Positions 51,938 through 60,540 of a stretch of DNA of 64,000 nt are shown here, one piece after another (the first letter of the stretch is position 1; each line of letters opens with the position of its first letter). The notes under the pieces are model-generated. The model was not told where the DNA came from. It saw only the letters and a program-made list of their open reading frames with translations, and did not search any database. Origin of the DNA: Rhizomicrobium sp. (GTDB lineage Bacteria > Pseudomonadota > Alphaproteobacteria > Micropepsales > Micropepsaceae); assembly GCA_037200385.1 (NCBI GenBank), contig JBBCGL010000001.1:868001-932000 (forward strand), read 5' to 3'. A program made the position numbers and the translations under genes.

Positions 51938-53148
51938 TTCGCGTGTTCCAGCTCGGCGGGCTCGTTGACCCGCAGCGACAAGAACTTCTTCACGTTGCGC
52001 GCCGCCTGGCGGATGCGGTGCTCGTTCTCGACCAGCGCCACGCGGACATAGCCCTCGCCGTATTCGCCGAAGCCCGTGCCCGGCAGGACGGCGACCTTGG
52101 CATGGATCAGCAACTGTTTTGCGAACTCCATGGAGCCCTTCTCGCGATAGCTCTCGGGCACCGGGGCCCAGGCGAACATCGAGGCGGGTGGCGACGGGAT
52201 CTCCCAGCCGGCCCGCTTCATCGAGTCGACTAGCACGTCGCGGCGCGATTTGTAGATGGCGCGGATCTCGTCGGCGCAGTCCTGCGGGCCGTTGAGCGCC
52301 GTGGTCGCCGCGACCTGGATCGGCGTATAGGCGCCGTAATCCAGATAGGACTTGATGCGGCCCAGCGCGTGGATCAGATGCTTGTTGCCCGCCGCAAAAC
52401 CCATGCGCCAGCCCGGCATGGCATAGGTCTTGGACAGCGACTGGAATTCGATCGCGATGTCCTTGGCGCCGTCGACCTGCAGGATCGACGGCGGCGGATT
52501 GGCGTCGTCGAAATAGATGTCGGCATAGGCGAGGTCGGAGAGCACCCATATCTCGTGCTTCTTCGCAAAGGCTACGATCTCCTTGTAGAAGTCGAGGCCC
52601 ACGACCTGCGCGGTCGGGTTGGAGGGATAGTTCACCACCAGCGCGAGCGGCGACGGCACCGAATGCTTCACCGCGCGGCTCAGATGGCTGAGATATTCTT
52701 CCGGCGTGCGCGCGGGCACGTGGCGAATCGCGGCGCCGGCCAGGATGAAGCCGAAGGCGTGGATCGGATAGGCCGGGTTGGGCACCAGCACGACATCGCC
52801 GGGCGCAGTGATCGCCTGGGCGAGGTTGGCGAAGCCCTCCTTGGAGCCGATATTGGCGATGACCTCGCTGTCGGGATCGAGCTTCACGCCGAAGCGGCGG
52901 GCGTAGAACGCGCTATAGGCCTTGCGCAGGCCCTTGATGCCGCGGCTGGCGGAATAGCGGTTGGAGCGTGGGTCTTTCGCCGTCTCGATCAGCTTGTCGA
53001 CGATGTGCTGCGGCGTGGGCATGTCGGGATTGCCCATCGAAAAGTCGATGATGTCCTCGCCCGCCGCCCGCGCCTTCGCCTTGAGGATGTTCACTTCCTC
53101 GATGACGTAGGGTGGCAGCCGCTTGATGCGGTAAAAGTCGGTTTGCAT
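51934..53148 (-). CDS. AlaC-type aminotransferase (fold type I, class I/II)
   Basis: 404 residues from ATG 53148; a longer frame upstream is not family-like. PLP motifs: VIANIGSKEGFANLAQA, VPNPAYPIHAFGF, NYPSNPTAQV, the PLP lysine in FQSLSKTYAMPGWRMGF, and a C-terminal GYVRVALVENEHR carboxylate-binding arginine. The closest described type is the glutamate-pyruvate aminotransferase AlaC (LL-diaminopimelate-aminotransferase-like). It heads the operon with hom and glpX, so a role in alanine or aspartate-family amino acid supply is likely. Confidence 0.9.
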   Translation of the reverse strand: MQTDFYRIKRLPPYVIEEVNILKAKARAAGEDIIDFSMGNPDMPTPQHIVDKLIETAKDPRSNRYSASRGIKGLRKAYSAFYARRFGVKLDPDSEVIANIGSKEGFANLAQAITAPGDVVLVPNPAYPIHAFGFILAGAAIRHVPARTPEEYLSHLSRAVKHSVPSPLALVVNYPSNPTAQVVGLDFYKEIVAFAKKHEIWVLSDLAYADIYFDDANPPPSILQVDGAKDIAIEFQSLSKTYAMPGWRMGFAAGNKHLIHALGRIKSYLDYGAYTPIQVAATTALNGPQDCADEIRAIYKSRRDVLVDSMKRAGWEIPSPPASMFAWAPVPESYREKGSMEFAKQLLIHAKVAVLPGTGFGEYGEGYVRVALVENEHRIRQAARNVKKFLSLRVNEPAELEHAK

Positions 53149-53317
53149 TGGGTTTCGGACCGTTATGTCTGCGCGAAGCAACGCCTCGCGGGCGGCAACA
53201 TCAGGGCAAAAAGGCTGTCCCGTCAATGATGTTAGAGGGCATTCTTCATCCGCGTCCGCCGCAGAGCGCGAGCCGGCTCGGATGCGGCCGCGTGGGATGT
53301 TTGCGCAGTTCGCGGCC

Positions 53318-54718
53318 TCAGCCCTGGATGAAGATCTCGGCCCGGCGATTGCCGTCCTCGCCCTGCGGCATGGACTCGTAATAGACGGGTTGGCTGTCGC
53401 CGACCGCTTCCACGAGCACCCGGCTGGCCGGCACGCCTTCGCGGATGATCTCCCGCGCCACGGCGTTGGCGCGCTGCTGCGACTTGGCGAAGATCGCCTC
53501 GAGATGCTTTTCCACCGGCATGTTCGACGTGCGGCTCGACGAATGGCCGATCACCTTGATGAAGCCGCTGCCGCCACGCTGCTGGAAGGTTTCGACCGCC
53601 GCGCGGATCTGGGCGCGCCCGGCCGCATTGAGGGCCGTCCCATCGCCCGGGAACATCACGACCGCGGCCGGGGGCATGCCGGCCGGATTGGCATAGACGC
53701 TCGGCGTGCTGCTGCCGGTGCCATTGAGGACGTCGAGATTGGCGACCACGGATCCCGTCATCGCTTCCGGCCCGCCGACCGCCGTCGCCCGGCCACGCCG
53801 CTTGAGCGGCACGGCGGCGGCCATCGCCTGATCCGCCGACAAGGGCCTGATCGTTCCGGTCGCGATTCCGGCATTGGAGGCGGTTTGCTGGTAGCGCGCG
53901 ATGATCGGCTGCGCCACGAATTGCGAGATGCTGGGATCGAGCGCGGGCGCGGCGGATGGCCTGAAGCCGAGCTGCGCGTCGGACATCACGCCCGGCTGGG
54001 CGCCCGGAACGCCGGCATTGGCGGGAACCGCCGGTTGGCTGCCGGGCGGTGCGGCGACCGGCGCGGACGCGACGCGGGTTGTGGGCGCCGGCGCGGCATC
54101 GCTGGCCGGCGCGGCACTATCGGGCGCCGGTGCGCTGGCGGCCGGCGTGCTGGCGGCCGGTGCCGGAGCATTGTCGGGCGTCGGCGTCGAAGGCGGTGTC
54201 GCCGTCGCGACGGCGGTGTCGGCAGCGGGCGGCCCCGGCGGCGCCGCGGCCGGCTCCGTGCCGCCGCGCAACGCTTCGCCGCTGTAATTGGTCCTGGCCC
54301 GGTCGGCGGCAAGCGAGTCCGCGGCTTCGCGCTGCTCGTCCGGCGTGGTCGTGCCGCTCGGCTTCTCGGGCACGGCGGCCAGATCGGGCGGTGGCGCGGC
54401 CGGCGCTGGCGCCGCGGTGTTGTCTGCCGTGGCGGCAGGCGCGGTGTCGGCCGGCGGCGCGGCCGCGCTTGTGTCGGCCTGGGTGCCGGCAGCCAGCGGA
54501 TTGCCGTCATTGGACGGTGCGGCGGACGGCGCCGGCGCACTCGCATCGGCCGTCGCGCCCGGAGGCGCCGTGTCCGGCGGAAAGCCGGTCGAATCCGCGG
54601 CAGGCGTACCCGCCGGCGCGGGGGTGTCGTCGGAGAGCATGTCGTCAAGGGTCGAACATGCGCCGGTGCAAAGCGCGAACGCCATCACCGCCGCCAGGCG
54701 CACCACGGTCTTGGTCAT
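53318..54718 (-). CDS. OmpA-family lipoprotein with long Pro/Ala-rich region
   Basis: 466 residues. Lipoprotein signal peptide with lipobox TGAC (lipidated cysteine about residue 21). Residues about 30-235 are a proline/alanine/threonine low-complexity linker. The C-terminal 120 residues match an OmpA-like peptidoglycan-binding domain: VVMFPGDGTALNAAGRAQI, IKVIGHSSSRTSN, AKSQQRANAVAREII, and closing GEDGNRRAEIFI. The architecture is that of a Pal-like outer-membrane anchor that reaches through the periplasm to peptidoglycan. It is monocistronic and diverges from phaC. Confidence 0.85.
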   Translation of the reverse strand: MTKTVVRLAAVMAFALCTGACSTLDDMLSDDTPAPAGTPAADSTGFPPDTAPPGATADASAPAPSAAPSNDGNPLAAGTQADTSAAAPPADTAPAATADNTAAPAPAAPPPDLAAVPEKPSGTTTPDEQREAADSLAADRARTNYSGEALRGGTEPAAAPPGPPAADTAVATATPPSTPTPDNAPAPAASTPAASAPAPDSAAPASDAAPAPTTRVASAPVAAPPGSQPAVPANAGVPGAQPGVMSDAQLGFRPSAAPALDPSISQFVAQPIIARYQQTASNAGIATGTIRPLSADQAMAAAVPLKRRGRATAVGGPEAMTGSVVANLDVLNGTGSSTPSVYANPAGMPPAAVVMFPGDGTALNAAGRAQIRAAVETFQQRGGSGFIKVIGHSSSRTSNMPVEKHLEAIFAKSQQRANAVAREIIREGVPASRVLVEAVGDSQPVYYESMPQGEDGNRRAEIFIQG

Positions 54719-54902
54719 GCGTCAGCCTCAGACTCGTCGATATTCCAATGGCATCCCGTATACAGGTGCGGGTCCTAGCTTCCAAGCCGCCAAGGCATTC
54801 AAATCCATGAAATCTTGTGGCAAATGGCCCTAGGCCGGAGCCGCCTTGCAGCCTTGCGAGGCCGCGCGCTATCAACGGACACGATACGAGCCGGTGACCG
54901 CC

Positions 54903-56741
54903 ATGCAAAAGAAGCTCGATGATACGGGGAGAGACGCCAAGCCGGCCGTGGAAGGTGCTGACGGCGCCAACCGCTATACGCTGGGCGATCCGGGCGAGTT
55001 CGCGCGCAACATGGTCCGGGTGGGCCAACAGTCGCAGAAGCTGCTCGCCGATTTCCTCAAACGTCAGGGTTCTTCCGGCAAGGCGCCCGTCGATCCGCTC
55101 AACATCGCGGCACCGTTCACCGCCCTGATGACCGCGATGGTGGAACATCCCACCGCCATCGTCGACGCCCAGTTCCAGCTCTGGCGCGATTTCATGGGGC
55201 TCTGGGAGAAGACCGCGCTGCGGATGATGGGCAGCGACGTCGAGCCCGCCGTGGCGCCCAAGCCCGGCGACAAGCGCTTCCGCGACAAGGACTGGCAGGA
55301 GAGCCGGATCTTCGACTTCATCAAGCAGAGCTATCTGCTGACCGCGAACTGGATGCAGAGCACGGTCGCGAATGTCGAGGGCCTGGATGCCGACACCCGC
55401 AAGCGCGTGAGCTTCTACACCAAGCAATTCGCGGACGCGATCGCGCCGACCAATTTCATCCTCACCAACCCGGAAGTGCTGCGCGCCACGCTGCAATCCA
55501 GCGGCGACAACCTGGTCAAGGGGCTCGACAACCTGCTGGAGGACATCGACCGCGGCCACGGCCAGCTCTCGATCCGCCAGTCGGCCGACGCCTTCCGCAT
55601 CGGCGAGAACATCGCGACGACGCCCGGCAAGGTGATCTTCCGCAACGCGCTGCTCGAGCTGCTGCAATACGATCCGGTCACCGCCGAGGTCCACGAGCGG
55701 CCGCTGCTGATCTTCCCGCCCTGGATCAACAAGTTCTACATCATGGACCTGCGGCCGGAGAACTCGTTCATCAAATGGCTGGTCGGCCAGGGCTACACGG
55801 TGTTCGTCGCCTCCTGGATCAATCCCGACCGCCGCCTCGCGCAGAAGACTTTCGAGGACTACATGCGCGAGGGCATCTTCGCCGCGCTCGATGCCGTCCA
55901 CGAAGCAACCGGCGTGCGCGATCCCAACGTCGTCGGCTACTGCATCGGCGGCACGCTGCTGACCGCGACGCTGGGCTACATGGCGGCCAAGGGCGACGAC
56001 CGGATCCATTCGGCCACCTTCTGGGCGGCGCAGGCCGATTTCAGCGAGGCGGGCGACCTCACCGTCTTCGTCGACGAGGCGCAGCTCGAGGCACTGCACC
56101 AGCAGATGGAGAACGCCGGCGGCGTGCTCGAAGGCGCCAAGATGGCGACGACCTTCAACATGCTGCGGGCCAACGACCTGATCTGGTCCTTCGTGATCAA
56201 CAATTACATGCTGGGCAAGCAGCCCGTGCCGTTCGACCTGCTCTACTGGAATTCCGACACCACGCGGATGCCGGAGAAGACGCATCTGTTCTACCTGCGC
56301 GAATGCTACAAGGAGAACAACCTGGCGCGCGGCAAGATGGAGTTGGGCGGGGTCAAGCTCGACCTCTCGAAAGTGAAGCTTCCGGTCTACCTGCAATCGG
56401 CGAAGGAAGACCATATCGCGCCCTATCGCTCGATCTACAAGACCACCAAGCTGTTCAAGGGACCGATCCGCTTCATCCTTGCGGGCTCCGGCCATATCGC
56501 GGGCGTGATCAACGCGCCGGTCGCGAAGAAGTACCAGTACTGGACCAACGACAAGCTTCCCGCGACGGTCGACAAATGGGTCGAAGGCGCCAAGGAGCAC
56601 TCCGGCTCCTGGTGGCCCGACTGGGACAAGTGGCTGTCGAAGCTGTCGGGCAAGATGGTCCCCGCCCGCAAGCCCGGCGACGGCAAGCTGCCGGTGCTGG
56701 GCGACGCGCCGGGCACGTATGTGAAGATCAAGGCGCAGTAG
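54903..56741 (+). CDS. phaC: Class I polyhydroxyalkanoate synthase
   Basis: 612 residues from ATG 54903. The N-terminal PhaC_N domain is followed by an alpha/beta-hydrolase core. The lipase-box-like GYCIGGT gives the catalytic C347; the aspartate is in SAKEDHIAPY and the histidine in GSGHIAGVIN. The length and single-gene form indicate class I. It polymerises 3-hydroxyacyl-CoA into storage granules. No phaA/B/P genes are adjacent. An in-frame ATG 19 codons earlier is an alternative start. Confidence 0.93.
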   Translation: MQKKLDDTGRDAKPAVEGADGANRYTLGDPGEFARNMVRVGQQSQKLLADFLKRQGSSGKAPVDPLNIAAPFTALMTAMVEHPTAIVDAQFQLWRDFMGLWEKTALRMMGSDVEPAVAPKPGDKRFRDKDWQESRIFDFIKQSYLLTANWMQSTVANVEGLDADTRKRVSFYTKQFADAIAPTNFILTNPEVLRATLQSSGDNLVKGLDNLLEDIDRGHGQLSIRQSADAFRIGENIATTPGKVIFRNALLELLQYDPVTAEVHERPLLIFPPWINKFYIMDLRPENSFIKWLVGQGYTVFVASWINPDRRLAQKTFEDYMREGIFAALDAVHEATGVRDPNVVGYCIGGTLLTATLGYMAAKGDDRIHSATFWAAQADFSEAGDLTVFVDEAQLEALHQQMENAGGVLEGAKMATTFNMLRANDLIWSFVINNYMLGKQPVPFDLLYWNSDTTRMPEKTHLFYLRECYKENNLARGKMELGGVKLDLSKVKLPVYLQSAKEDHIAPYRSIYKTTKLFKGPIRFILAGSGHIAGVINAPVAKKYQYWTNDKLPATVDKWVEGAKEHSGSWWPDWDKWLSKLSGKMVPARKPGDGKLPVLGDAPGTYVKIKAQ

Positions 56742-56802
56742 AGGCCGGACCGGCTGCCGGGCCTGTGTTATGCTTCCGCCGCTTGCGCGAGGGGGAAACG
56801 CG

Positions 56803-57741
56803 ATGGCGGGCGAGCCGTTCGACTGGAAAAAGATTGCGGCGCCGGAGAACCGGCCGAAATGGATCGTGTTCTTCCTGGCGGTCATCGCCGCCGTCTATCT
56901 CGTGCAGACCTTCGCGCCGGGCACGCCCCCCGCGCCCGGCCATGGGACGGCGTCCAGCGGCAATGGCGGCGGCGTCCTCGGCGGTCTGTTGGACGGCAGC
57001 GCGGGACGCGGCGCCGTTCCGCTCGATCCGCTCGAGAGCGGCCGATGCCGCACCTTCGCGCCGGCGGGCTGGAGCGTCATCGACAGCAACGCCAACGGCA
57101 CCGCCTTCACCGCCGCGTCCGGCGACCGCTCGGGGATCGCGAGCTATGGCGGCGTCGCGATCAATTCCGGCCAGGCGCAAGGCCTGTATGGACCGCAATT
57201 CACCTCGCCCGAAGCGCTGATCCAGTTCGCGGTCTCCGGGCTGACCAATCAGAACGCGCAACTCCAGCCCGGCCCCGCCTTCGGCGCCTACCAGACCGCG
57301 CAGCTCCAGGCCGGCGACTATCACGGCTATGTGCTCTACTATCGGTTTTTCCTGGCACCCGATCCGGGCGGCTACGGTCTCGTCATGCGCATCGCTCTGG
57401 CGCGCGGCGACCGGCATGCCGTCGCCGAAGCGGGCGGCGTCGCCGCCGCGACGCGCTGCCAGGCGGTGGTGATCCCGCAGCCGATCGGCAACGACACGGA
57501 TCGCGGCAGCGCGCATGGCGCCGGCACATCGAAAGCCTGCGCCGAGCAGGGAAGCTGCGACGACAGCGATCTGGCCGGCACCTACAACACGCAGCTCGGC
57601 ACCGGCTGGGTGCATGACTCGGTGGGGCGAAACTACAATGTCGACGTCACCAGCGATTACGACGACAACGGTCCCGACGGTCCGGGCTATTACGCCTCGG
57701 TCGGCGGCACGCGGGAGAAGCTGCAGCCGGGCCTCGAATAG
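56803..57741 (+). CDS. Hypothetical membrane-anchored protein
   Basis: 312 residues from ATG 56803 (GAGGGGGAAA upstream). A single N-terminal helix (about 28-47, KWIVFFLAVIAAVYLVQTF) anchors a glycine/proline-rich linker and a globular domain of about 200 residues with four to five cysteines (SGRCRTFAPAGWSVIDSN, TRCQAVVIPQP, ACAEQGSCDD). The C-terminal 60 residues look like a separate small module (YNVDVTSDYDDNGPDGPGYY). No family recognised. It follows phaC after 61 bases and may share its transcript. It converges with the graspetide ligase, leaving six bases between the stops. Confidence 0.65.
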   Translation: MAGEPFDWKKIAAPENRPKWIVFFLAVIAAVYLVQTFAPGTPPAPGHGTASSGNGGGVLGGLLDGSAGRGAVPLDPLESGRCRTFAPAGWSVIDSNANGTAFTAASGDRSGIASYGGVAINSGQAQGLYGPQFTSPEALIQFAVSGLTNQNAQLQPGPAFGAYQTAQLQAGDYHGYVLYYRFFLAPDPGGYGLVMRIALARGDRHAVAEAGGVAAATRCQAVVIPQPIGNDTDRGSAHGAGTSKACAEQGSCDDSDLAGTYNTQLGTGWVHDSVGRNYNVDVTSDYDDNGPDGPGYYASVGGTREKLQPGLE

Positions 57742-57747
57742 CGGGCG

Positions 57748-58599
57748 TCACGGCGGCGCGGCGAGATGATCGATGATCGCATCGCATAAGGCGCCGCCGA
57801 GGGCCTTGTCGAACGCGATGAACATGGGCTGGGTGTTGATCTCGAGAAAGCGGTAGCGGCCGGCGCCGTCCAGCATGAAATCGGCCGCGGCGAAATCCAG
57901 TTGCAGCGTCTCGCAAAGCGCCAGGAGACCCAGCCCCACCGCCTTGGGCACCTTTGCCGGCTCCAGCTTCGTGTCGTTGTCGTCGCGGTAGTCGACATGC
58001 GCCGAGGTCAGCGCACAGCCGAACAGGCGCCGGCCGATCACGAAGACGCGGAGCTCCGGCCGGCCGAGCCTCGCCTGATGGAAATAAGGTCGCCAGCGCG
58101 ACGGCGGATCGGCCCTGCGCCCCTCGTCCAGCGCCTCCGTCAACTCGCCACCGGCCACCGGCTTGCGGATCGACGCCGTCTTCGTGGGCGGCGGCGCGCA
58201 AGCTATCGTCGTCTCGGGTATCCGCAGGCCCGCGGCCCGCGCGGCGTGCAGGTTCTCGACCTTGTTGTTCTCCGCGCCATTGGCGGAGCGGTTGAAGCAG
58301 CGTATGGCGGGATCGGCGCAAGCCCAGCCACGCAGGAAATAGAACCAGTTCAGCGCCTCCGCGTGTGCTTCCGCGGGATCGGAATAGCCTTCCAGGAACA
58401 CGTTGTGCCGGATGAACAGTCCGGTCGGCTTCAAGGATTTGCCGCTCAGCGTCAGGCCGCCGCGCGCGAAATCGTAGACGACGTCCGGCTTCAGCGTCGG
58501 CCCGTTGAGGATGTCGGCGAACGCCACGCCGCGCGCCAGCACGCGCCGCAGCAGCCAGCCGATATTCGGATCGTACTGGCCGCCCGCGACGACAAGCAT
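57748..58599 (-). CDS. ATP-grasp ligase, predicted graspetide macrocyclase
   Basis: 283 residues. The fold is RimK/MvdD-type ATP-grasp: an N-terminal pre-domain (GGQYDPNIGWLLRRVL), a nucleotide-binding lysine in SIRKPVAGGELTEAL, adenine-site strand LRVFVIGRRLFGCALTS, and a metal-binding end AADFMLDGAGRYRFLEINTQP (the E and N hold magnesium). The gene starts nine bases after the repeat-rich precursor stop, on the same strand. Family members activate acidic side chains and join them to Ser/Thr or Lys as ester or amide crosslinks. At 283 residues it is a little shorter than microviridin ligases. No separate transporter or peptidase is visible nearby. Confidence 0.82.
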   Translation of the reverse strand: MLVVAGGQYDPNIGWLLRRVLARGVAFADILNGPTLKPDVVYDFARGGLTLSGKSLKPTGLFIRHNVFLEGYSDPAEAHAEALNWFYFLRGWACADPAIRCFNRSANGAENNKVENLHAARAAGLRIPETTIACAPPPTKTASIRKPVAGGELTEALDEGRRADPPSRWRPYFHQARLGRPELRVFVIGRRLFGCALTSAHVDYRDDNDTKLEPAKVPKAVGLGLLALCETLQLDFAAADFMLDGAGRYRFLEINTQPMFIAFDKALGGALCDAIIDHLAAPP

Positions 58600-58608
58600 C
58601 CGGTGCCG

Positions 58609-58971
58609 CTATTTCTCGCCGGCGATCTGGGTGATGGGCGGATGTTCCTCGCCATAGATCATGGTCGTGAACACCGTCTCCTCGCCGAGCGCCAGGGTCG
58701 AGATCGGCGGCCCCTCTTCGCCCTTCTTCTTCGTCGTCGGGCCGCCGGGCTTGTCCTCGCCGGCGATCTGGGTCGTCACCGGCCCGCTCTCGCCGGCGAT
58801 CAGCGTGATGGGATGTTCTTCGCCGACGGCGAGCGTGGTGATGGGCGGATGCTCCTCGCCCCACACCAGCGTGGTGATCGGCGGATTCTCCTCGCCATAG
58901 GCCAGTGTCGTGATCTTCGCCTTGGCCGCGGCCTTCCCGCCGGACGGCTTTTTCGTCTTCCTCGGTGCCAT
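58609..58971 (-). CDS. Graspetide-type precursor peptide with nine TTxxxGEE-like repeats
   Basis: 120 residues; ATG 58971 has AAGGGGAA upstream. A short basic leader (residues 1-19, MAPRKTKKPSGGKAAAKAK) is followed by nine tandem units of about 11-13 residues. Units 1, 2, 3, 6 and 8 are perfect TTxxxGEE (starting at T21, T33, T45, T79, T102); unit 5 is TTxxxGED (T66), unit 7 STxxxGEE (S91), and units 4 and 9 are shortened (ITxxxGES near 55, ITxxxGEK near 113). Many units end HPPI. TTxxxxEE is the plesiocin-type core motif, in which two threonines are esterified to two glutamates. The ligase is nine bases downstream. No conserved leader recognition motif such as PFF is seen. Confidence 0.82.
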   Translation of the reverse strand: MAPRKTKKPSGGKAAAKAKITTLAYGEENPPITTLVWGEEHPPITTLAVGEEHPITLIAGESGPVTTQIAGEDKPGGPTTKKKGEEGPPISTLALGEETVFTTMIYGEEHPPITQIAGEK

Positions 58972-58980
58972 GTCGTTCCC

Positions 58981-59150
58981 CTTGAAAAAAGATCAAAACG
59001 AAATGAAACAAATCGAGGCGAATTCAAAGCACCCCACGCTACGTACTACGGTCGCATGCGTATCACGGACAATGAATACAGTAAATAACAAGGATCATGT
59101 AGATATTAAATCGTATTTACTTTGGATTTCGGCACGGCCGAAAAGATGAA
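58981..59150 (-). promoter_or_regulatory. AT-rich promoter region of the graspetide operon
   Basis: The 226 bases between the PaiB-like gene and the precursor include a marked AT-rich island (about 59060-59130) in an otherwise GC-rich window. It would hold the promoter for the precursor-ligase transcript on the minus strand. No single -35/-10 pair is unambiguous. The low GC might also reflect foreign origin. Confidence 0.45.
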
Positions 59151-59197
59151 CACTGAGCGGTCCGCGACCTGCGCCGGCCGTTTGCGTCGGCGGCGCC

Positions 59198-59815
59198 TTA
59201 GGTTTTGCGCGTTTTGCGCATCTGCGCCGCGACCGCCGCGCCGGCGGCGTCGCCCCGCGCTTCGAGACCGTCCAGCGCACCGGCGAAGTCTTCCGGCTTG
59301 AGATTCTGCGACAGCTTGAACTTTCCCGCGAACGACTCGAGCGTCACTTCGAATCCCGCGATCGCGTTCAGCAGCGCGGCCATGCGCGCCTCGCCCACCT
59401 TGTCCGCGATCCAGGGCGCCTTCGGCAGCAGCAAGGCTTCTTCCGCCGCCGACAACTCGTCGAGCAATGCGCGCAGCTCCGCCACATCGGTCTTGCGGGC
59501 GATGCCTTCGGCCTCGACCGCGCTGTAATTCCACGTCGGCACCATGCCCTGGCTGCGGTACCAATCGGGCGAGACGTAGGCATGCGCGCCGAGGAAGGAC
59601 AGCCGCAGCCGCGCACCGTCCGCCGCCCGCGCCACCGGATTGCCGGCGGCGAGATGGAAGCGCAAGCGCTGCCCGTCGCGATCGAGCACGACCGGAGCAT
59701 AGGCGATCGCCACCCGGTCCGCCTGCGCCAGCATCACCACCGCGAAGGGATTGGCGCGGATGAAATCCCGCAGCATCGCGGGATCGTCGACGGCGAAGGC
59801 GGGCGGGCGATACAT
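59198..59815 (-). CDS. PaiB-type FMN-binding protein
   Basis: 205 residues. The split-barrel FMN fold is recognisable: MYRPPAFAVDDPAMLRDFI start, HLAAGNPVARA, FLGAHAYVSPDWY with the FMN phosphate contacts, and VPTWNYSAVEAEG. PaiB-like proteins were first described as negative transcriptional regulators in Bacillus but are probably flavin enzymes. The ATG overlaps the PhyH-family stop by one base. It is the last gene of the argC-PhyH-PaiB group. Confidence 0.87.
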   Translation of the reverse strand: MYRPPAFAVDDPAMLRDFIRANPFAVVMLAQADRVAIAYAPVVLDRDGQRLRFHLAAGNPVARAADGARLRLSFLGAHAYVSPDWYRSQGMVPTWNYSAVEAEGIARKTDVAELRALLDELSAAEEALLLPKAPWIADKVGEARMAALLNAIAGFEVTLESFAGKFKLSQNLKPEDFAGALDGLEARGDAAGAAVAAQMRKTRKT

Positions 59816-60537
59816 CAATCGGCCCCCAGCAGATAGCGGTCGAGCGCCGGGAGCGCCGCAAGCTCGCGCGTCTCGGGCCGCTGAGCGTAGGCCGCATGGC
59901 TTGTATAGCAGGCCAGCAGCGAACGCCGCGGCGCGCCCGTCATGTTGCGCATGCCCGAATGCGCCAGCCGCCCATGGAAGACGAGAACGTCGCCGGCCTG
60001 CCCTTCCACGACGATCTGGGCCGGATGATTTCCGTCGGGGTCGCCGAGGCCATGCATGGCGCCGGCGTCGCGGTGCGTGGCGGGAACAAGCCTCGTCGCG
60101 CCATTGTGCGGGCCGAACGGATCGAGGAACACCAGCGCGGAGACCATATGCGAGTCCGGATCGTCGTCCGGCCAGTCGCGATGCAGCGCCTGGTAGCCGC
60201 CGGCGGGCAGCGGATCGCGGCCTTGCACCGCCGTCAGGAAGAAGCGATGCGGGATCACCCGTGCGACCGCGGCCAGCATCTGCGGCGACAGGCAGAAGCT
60301 GCGGGCCTCGGCATCGTTGTCGAGCATCGCATGGCGCAGGCTCCGCTCGCGGGGGACCGGCCATCTGTCGGCGGCGAGGACGCAGGCTTCGAAGCGCTCG
60401 CGCAACCTTTCCAGGACGTCGGGCGCCACCGCACCGCGCAGGATCACATAGCCTTGCGCGTCGAGCATCCGCGCATCGGCTTCCATCAGCGAACTCGCCG
60501 TCACACCCGCCGCCGCCAGCGCCTCGTCGATCGTCAT
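59815..60537 (-). CDS. Phytanoyl-CoA dioxygenase (PhyH) family protein
   Basis: 240 residues with the 2OG-Fe(II) triad: LHRDWP (HxD), a distal histidine in GRLAHSGMRN, and an arginine shortly after (APRRSLLACY) for 2-oxoglutarate. VSALVFLDPFGPHNGATRLVP is the typical central strand. Members hydroxylate small acids, amino acids or secondary metabolites; the substrate here is unknown. It sits four bases downstream of argC, so they share a transcript. Confidence 0.88.
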   Translation of the reverse strand: MTIDEALAAAGVTASSLMEADARMLDAQGYVILRGAVAPDVLERLRERFEACVLAADRWPVPRERSLRHAMLDNDAEARSFCLSPQMLAAVARVIPHRFFLTAVQGRDPLPAGGYQALHRDWPDDDPDSHMVSALVFLDPFGPHNGATRLVPATHRDAGAMHGLGDPDGNHPAQIVVEGQAGDVLVFHGRLAHSGMRNMTGAPRRSLLACYTSHAAYAQRPETRELAALPALDRYLLGAD

Positions 60538-60540
60538 CGC

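Noticed and set aside
58661-58900. Plus-strand frame antisense to the graspetide precursor
   Set aside because: It is the mirror of the repeat array; the minus strand has the ribosome site, leader and downstream ligase.
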